DNA from: Mactromeris polynyma
Taxonomy: Eukaryota; Mollusca; Bivalvia; Venerida; Mactridae
DNA length: 64,000 nucleotides
Assembly (NCBI GenBank): GCA_032209605.1
Contig: JASFXZ010000003.1
Coordinates: 33,506,762-33,570,761 of the forward strand
Direction of reading: 5' to 3'
This document shows, one piece after another, positions 52,701 to 58,700 of this stretch. The notes under the pieces were generated by a model, which was not told the DNA's origin, ran no database searches, and saw nothing but the letters and a program-made list of their open reading frames with translations. Positions within the stretch are counted from its first letter, which is position 1; each line of letters starts with the position of its first letter. Made by a program: the position numbers and the translations under genes.

Positions 52701-55700
52701 CCCCCCCCCCCCGATGCTCAGTTTTCTCCTTTTTATTTTTATTCCCTCCTCCTGGCGCTCATTTTTGGGAAAATTCCCGTAAAACAAAAACATATAAAAA
52801 CTTGGGCCTAAATCGTATAAAGGTGAACATAAACCAGATACACTGTTCTTAGTCAGTTCCAAATTGTAAAAGTAATATGATACTATTACCAGATGGACAA
52901 TCAGGGGCATAGCGTAGCTGATATTAATGTGTAGGCCTAGTTTTAGTGGGGACCGGGGGTATGGTCCCTGGAAAATTTTGGGGCATGGTCCCTGGAAAAT
53001 ATTTTGTAGCTAGATCGTCCGAGATGTGTTTTGGTGTATTTTTGGTTGTGGTAAATATGCTTACAATAACAGCAAAAACAAACATTATATATCTTAGATT
53101 TATATACCTTAGATAGAGCATACTTCATTGCATTTTTAAATTTAGCCCGTACTCCCCTCCCCAACCCCACCCCTCCTATTTTTATTGCAGTTTTGGTCTT
53201 CTTCTTTTTTTAATTTCAAAACAAATGTGTAGGCCATGGCCTAGAGGAATCTACACCCCTGACAATATACTGTTAATGGACTATTATTAAAGTGGACAGG
53301 TCAGCACTACAGAATTTTTAATTCACTAGATTGCATTAGACTTATGGTATTTTAAATGGACGTTATTGGAATGGGACTGTTTATCGACATTATTGCAGTG
53401 GATAGGATATCTATAGAATTGTAATAGATCATATTTCAATAAAACTATGATTTTTTAGTAAGTTTAAATCGGCTGTGGAAAAATGGTCTGTAAATGGACT
53501 ACAGAAAGACAGTTGGATTAGTGGTTGTTTTTGGACAATTTGGACGTTGGACAAAAATGGACCAATGGGTTTGGAGTGAGACAATGGTCTAGTGAATGGA
53601 ATATGCTTCAGAACAGATGTACAACAAAATTTGATAATGTTAAAATATAGTATATCAACTAGAAATGTTTCCATAAGACACCGATGCCCCCTTTTCCAGC
53701 CTTTGTCACAAAATCAAATGCTATTATTCTGCTCATAGTTGGTGAATGTGTATCACAATAACCAAGTGAAAAACTTCATAGATTATGGGGATAAGTCAAT
53801 AATCATAACTATGCCCTTACTAGGCACAATAATACATGAAACCCAACAACACCTGCTGGTGAACATTCCTCTGATATACTGTTGGAGATAAACGAGACAC
53901 AATATTGTCGGCTCTGTATGCTACATTTTCAATAAGCCTAGGTCCATAACTTTGCACTTACTGGGCAGAGCCAATCATACTGGTGAACATTCCTGTAAAG
54001 TTTTGTGAGTTTAGCTAATATACTGTTTGAGATTTTGTGACGGACGGACGGACAAGGCAAATCTATATGCCCCCCCCCCTTATATCTTTTATTCATAAGA
54101 GAACTTATTTTTGTCCTTAAAAAATACTAGGTGCAACAAGCCAATGTCAAAAATATGTGATGATATTCTTCACTAAGACAAACTTCTGAAAGTCTTCTAT
54201 TTACATGACTAAACATTTCTATAACCTAAAGCTATCGATTGAAAATATCACCTATTCCCTATTCATATCCACAATCTTCTGACAACTAATAACCTTGTAT
54301 TTTTACATCATATACAATTTTATACTGATCAGCAAGTGAAACAGTAAAGAAGAATGCTTACATGATGCTTTTATAGTGGATGCTGTTCCTAGCTGAAATG
54401 TTTGACTAGGTTTGGTTCGTTGGTTTGGTTCACTGTAAAAACATTGCACAGTTCCGTTCTCTGTCACATTGACTCTATATTGAGATACCGATGTATTCAC
54501 AACAGTAACATCAGTTTCCTCAGCAGCAAGATAGGCGTTATCGGAAGGTGTAAAGGCATAAAAAATGATTGTTTTGTTTGCTACAGGATTGTCTAGGAGT
54601 GTGCATGTGAAAGTGACTTCCTGTGGAACACAGGCAATAGGATCCATGGGTATCAAGCTTCCATCATAGAATGTATCAACTGCAGAAAAACAAGATGAGA
54701 TACACAAACATTATGGTATGTACATATATAAGCAACAAAGGTCAAACTACAAGTATGTCTAGTATAATTTCACAGGATTAACTCTATTTATGTTTTAAAG
54801 AAAAATAGTTGCCTTGCAACCACTGTCAACTCTGCCAATATAAATATACATATCTAAATATAACAAGGGATGAAATAGTTACATCTCTCATAAATGTTGT
54901 AATGGCTTTGTTATAATATGATGTAATGACTGTGTTGCATGTTTCCATCGTTATATTATACAAGTTAGATAATACATGTAGTTCTAAGTTATATAATAAT
55001 GGTAGTGTTCTATATATCATTAGGTGTGCCTTGCATGAGGCCTATAATAGCTATGTTGCATGTTGCTTATGTTTGTTTACATTGCATGTTGCCTAGAGAG
55101 CAAGCACAGACATGGTCCAATTAGTCCAATTTCATCACAAAAGGGCCATTACTCTGTCAAAAACAAACTGACTAAACAAATGCTGACAATATGTTAAACT
55201 AGAATTTGTACCAATGACTCATGTGAAATGTCATTGAAATCCAACCTATGGTTTAGGAGACCATGCACAGACAAGGCAAATTAGTCTAATTTTCATTACT
55301 AAAGGGTGATAACTCAAATACAAACTGACTAAAAAATGCAGACAACATGCAAAACTATGCTTGGTACCAATAACTCCTGTGAAGTTTCATTTAAATCAAA
55401 CTCTGATTAAGGAGAACAAGTACAGACAGATGGATGGGTGGACAGCGCGAAATCAATATGTCTTCCACCCCAGTATGCAACTGCTGACAAGTTATCACTT
55501 AGTGTAACATTGTTCACTGTATAATCTAGTGTTATCTTCCCCTGGTAACCAGATATACAGCACTTGATAACTTTTGCAGCTCAGACTAGATTTACCATTG
55601 ATCAATAAAGTGTTTAAATTTTACACAAAGGTAACATTATCTGAGCTACAAAGCACTGTTGGGTACAAGTATCAGCTGTGAAAATCCAGGTCAATACGTT

Positions 55701-58700
55701 ATCTATCGCATACAAACACCCACGTCAATGTTATGGTAAATACAGAGAGAAATGCATTTCGTACCCACATGACCCGTCCAAAAATAGCGCACCAGATAAT
55801 TCATGGAATGGGACCTGTTGTAACAAGCAGAAACATTTCATCCAAATGTGACCTTGACATTGGACTGAGGGACCAAGGGAAGTGTTTTATCAGACAGTCT
55901 GACATGACAGAATTCTTGAAAGAAGTTATTCATTTGCCAAGCAATTGACGTGACATTATCACTATAAACGGTTAAGCTTAAGTTTAACTACATGGCCCGC
56001 GATCAAGTCACATTGGATTTTGCAACATTTGTTGAATTCATGTTATGGTGCATACTTATGCCAAGTCATTTTTAAACCCTTTGATGGAGGTATCTTGTCC
56101 AGACACAAAAAATCTTGTATGGATGAAACAGATGGACATGTGAATATCCTCCTCCCACAATTGTGTCAGGTATAAAACGCAGTAGTAATTATTTTACTTA
56201 TTCATTACAACAGTTTACGTTTGCATATTTGTTTGTTATTTCATCCTTAGCATAAAATTAATATTAGGGCTTCCTTGCATCTTGCCCAGAGTTCGGATGC
56301 ACATTGCCAAGAGAAGTGTTGCATGCTACCTAGAGCTGTGCTGCATGTTGCCCAGAGCTGTGCTGCATGTTGCCCAGAGCTGCATTGCATGTTTCCCAGA
56401 GCTGCGTTGCATGTTTCCCAGAGCTGTGCTGCATGTTGCCCAGAGCTGCGTTGCATGTTGTCCAGAGCTGCATTGCATGTTGCCCAGAGCTATGCTGCAT
56501 GTTGCCCAGAGCTGCATTGCATGTTGCCCAGAGCTGTGCTGTATGTTGCCGAGAGCTGCGTTGCATGTTGCCCAGAGCTGCATGGCATGTTGCACAGAGC
56601 TGCGTTGCATGTTGCCCAGAGCTGCGTTGCATGTTGCCCCGAGCTATGCTTCATGTTGCCTGGAGCTCTGTTGCATGTTGTCCAGAGTTAAGTTGCTAAA
56701 GTTGTGATGCTATTTTTAAGTTTGGTGTTGCCTGTGGGTGGTGTTGCATTCCATAAAGACTGTGTTGCATTTCACTAGGGCTGTGGATGCTATAGATAGA
56801 TTATAAATGCATGATGTTCCTACATATATATAATAAGTAGACAATCTTTGACTTAATATTTCGGTTTTAAGATAATCCTGTGAAATCCGTCTAGACAAAC
56901 ACAAAGGAAAGAATGCTGAAAGAAATTGCTCACTGTTAACCGTCAGCATAGATATGCTCAGCTGTTTTTCATTGCCGACCATGCTTACAACTACCGACAA
57001 GCTATCACTCACTGTAACATTTTTCAGTGTGTGACTGAGTGTAAAATAGTCCTGGTAACTAGATACAAGGCTGAGAAGTTGATCATTTTTGTACAGACTG
57101 TATTTTCCTTGATTAAAACATTGTTTCCAGTGCACATAAAGGTAACGTTATCTGAGCTACAAAGCACTGGATCCATGGGTTTGAGCATCAGTTTTCCACC
57201 ATGAACAGCTGTAATAAAAACAGGTTAATACTTTATCTGTCACATACAATTGCAGATTCAGGGTAACTGTAAATACAGAGAGAAATTAATTAAACAAACC
57301 CACACGACCTGCCCCAAAATAGCACACCTGATAATTTATGGAATGGGACCCGTATGTAACTAGCAGAAGCATCAAGATGTGACATTGACTTTGATCCTAG
57401 GGACCTGTGCTGTGTGATAATCTGACATGGCAAAATTCCTGAAAGTAGTTATTCATTTCCCAGGTTATGGACTTGAAATCATCACTTATAAACTGTTAAG
57501 CTCTAAATATGGCCTGCGAGCAAGTCACATTGGAAGATGCATGTGATAAATGTTATGTCATAAGGGACACTAATGTCAAGTCATTTTTAAACCCTTTGAT
57601 GTAGACATCTCGTCCAGACACAACATCCTAGAAAGACTGATGGATGGATGAAACAGATGGACAGTACTGACATGCAAGACAATAATGGACAGAAATTACA
57701 CAAAAAAGTGCCCTCCCTCAGAAACTAATCAAAGCGCTGAAAGCGCAGAAAGACTGGGGCGCCCTAGATGTAATACCCGTTGAGAGCAACACGAATGTTT
57801 TCATTTCACAATCTGACCTTGTCTGCTTGTCATCCAGTTAAAAACCCGGAATTATTCACAATACGCTGAATAGGGTAGTGTCCGCATACTAGTAGAGTCG
57901 GCATACTGTTCAGGTCTGTCAAACAGATACCCAGGCATTTGCTTGATCACTAGTTTAGCCGCAAAAGATATACGTTTCCATAAACCCTTTCTTTATTAAT
58001 TTGATGAGGTTTTACGTAGGGTTTCAACATCTTTTTAGTCATATACAGCGGTCAATTGACCTAACCAGTTTTCCTGGAAGTAATTATCAACCAGTACTGC
58101 CAACTTCTCGACATGTGCAAGACATTATCGTAGCCAGTGTCACTGAAGAACATAACCTGCCCAAAACTGGGAATCAAACCCGGACCTGCTGGGTGATAGT
58201 CTATCGCTTTACCAAATGAGCTAGCCTATAGTATTCGACAGAGCCAATAATGCCGAGGTGTTCCGAATGTGACTGCATAATAAATAACTCCGTAGTGTGA
58301 TTAGTCATAGACACAGTATAGTCGGTTTCAATATAGTTCAACATTACTTATTGCATAAGTCGTGAACTCACATTGCCATGTTAATAAACTTGTTACATAG
58401 CGATTTATCTGATTAAAACAATATAAATGTTCGCGACTGGTACATAAAACCAAGAAAGTCTTATTAATTCCTACACCGGACAATTCCCTGTGGTGATGAA
58501 TAACAACACTACTTACTGGATAAATCTTGAAATACACTAAACAAAATGTTAAACAATCTGCTTCAAGGTTACAAATATTTTTAAATTGAAGAGAAATTGC
58601 GCGAAATTGTCTTGGTGGTTAACGTAAGATTTGATTGGTATACAAAACACGGAATAAGCAATTAGCAAAACCATGTTAGTACGACAGGGCCGAAACATTA

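Noticed and set aside
56247..56707. Several open frames on both strands of the 21-bp minisatellite
   Set aside because: Open only because the period is divisible by three and the unit lacks stops; low-complexity, no start context or splice support.
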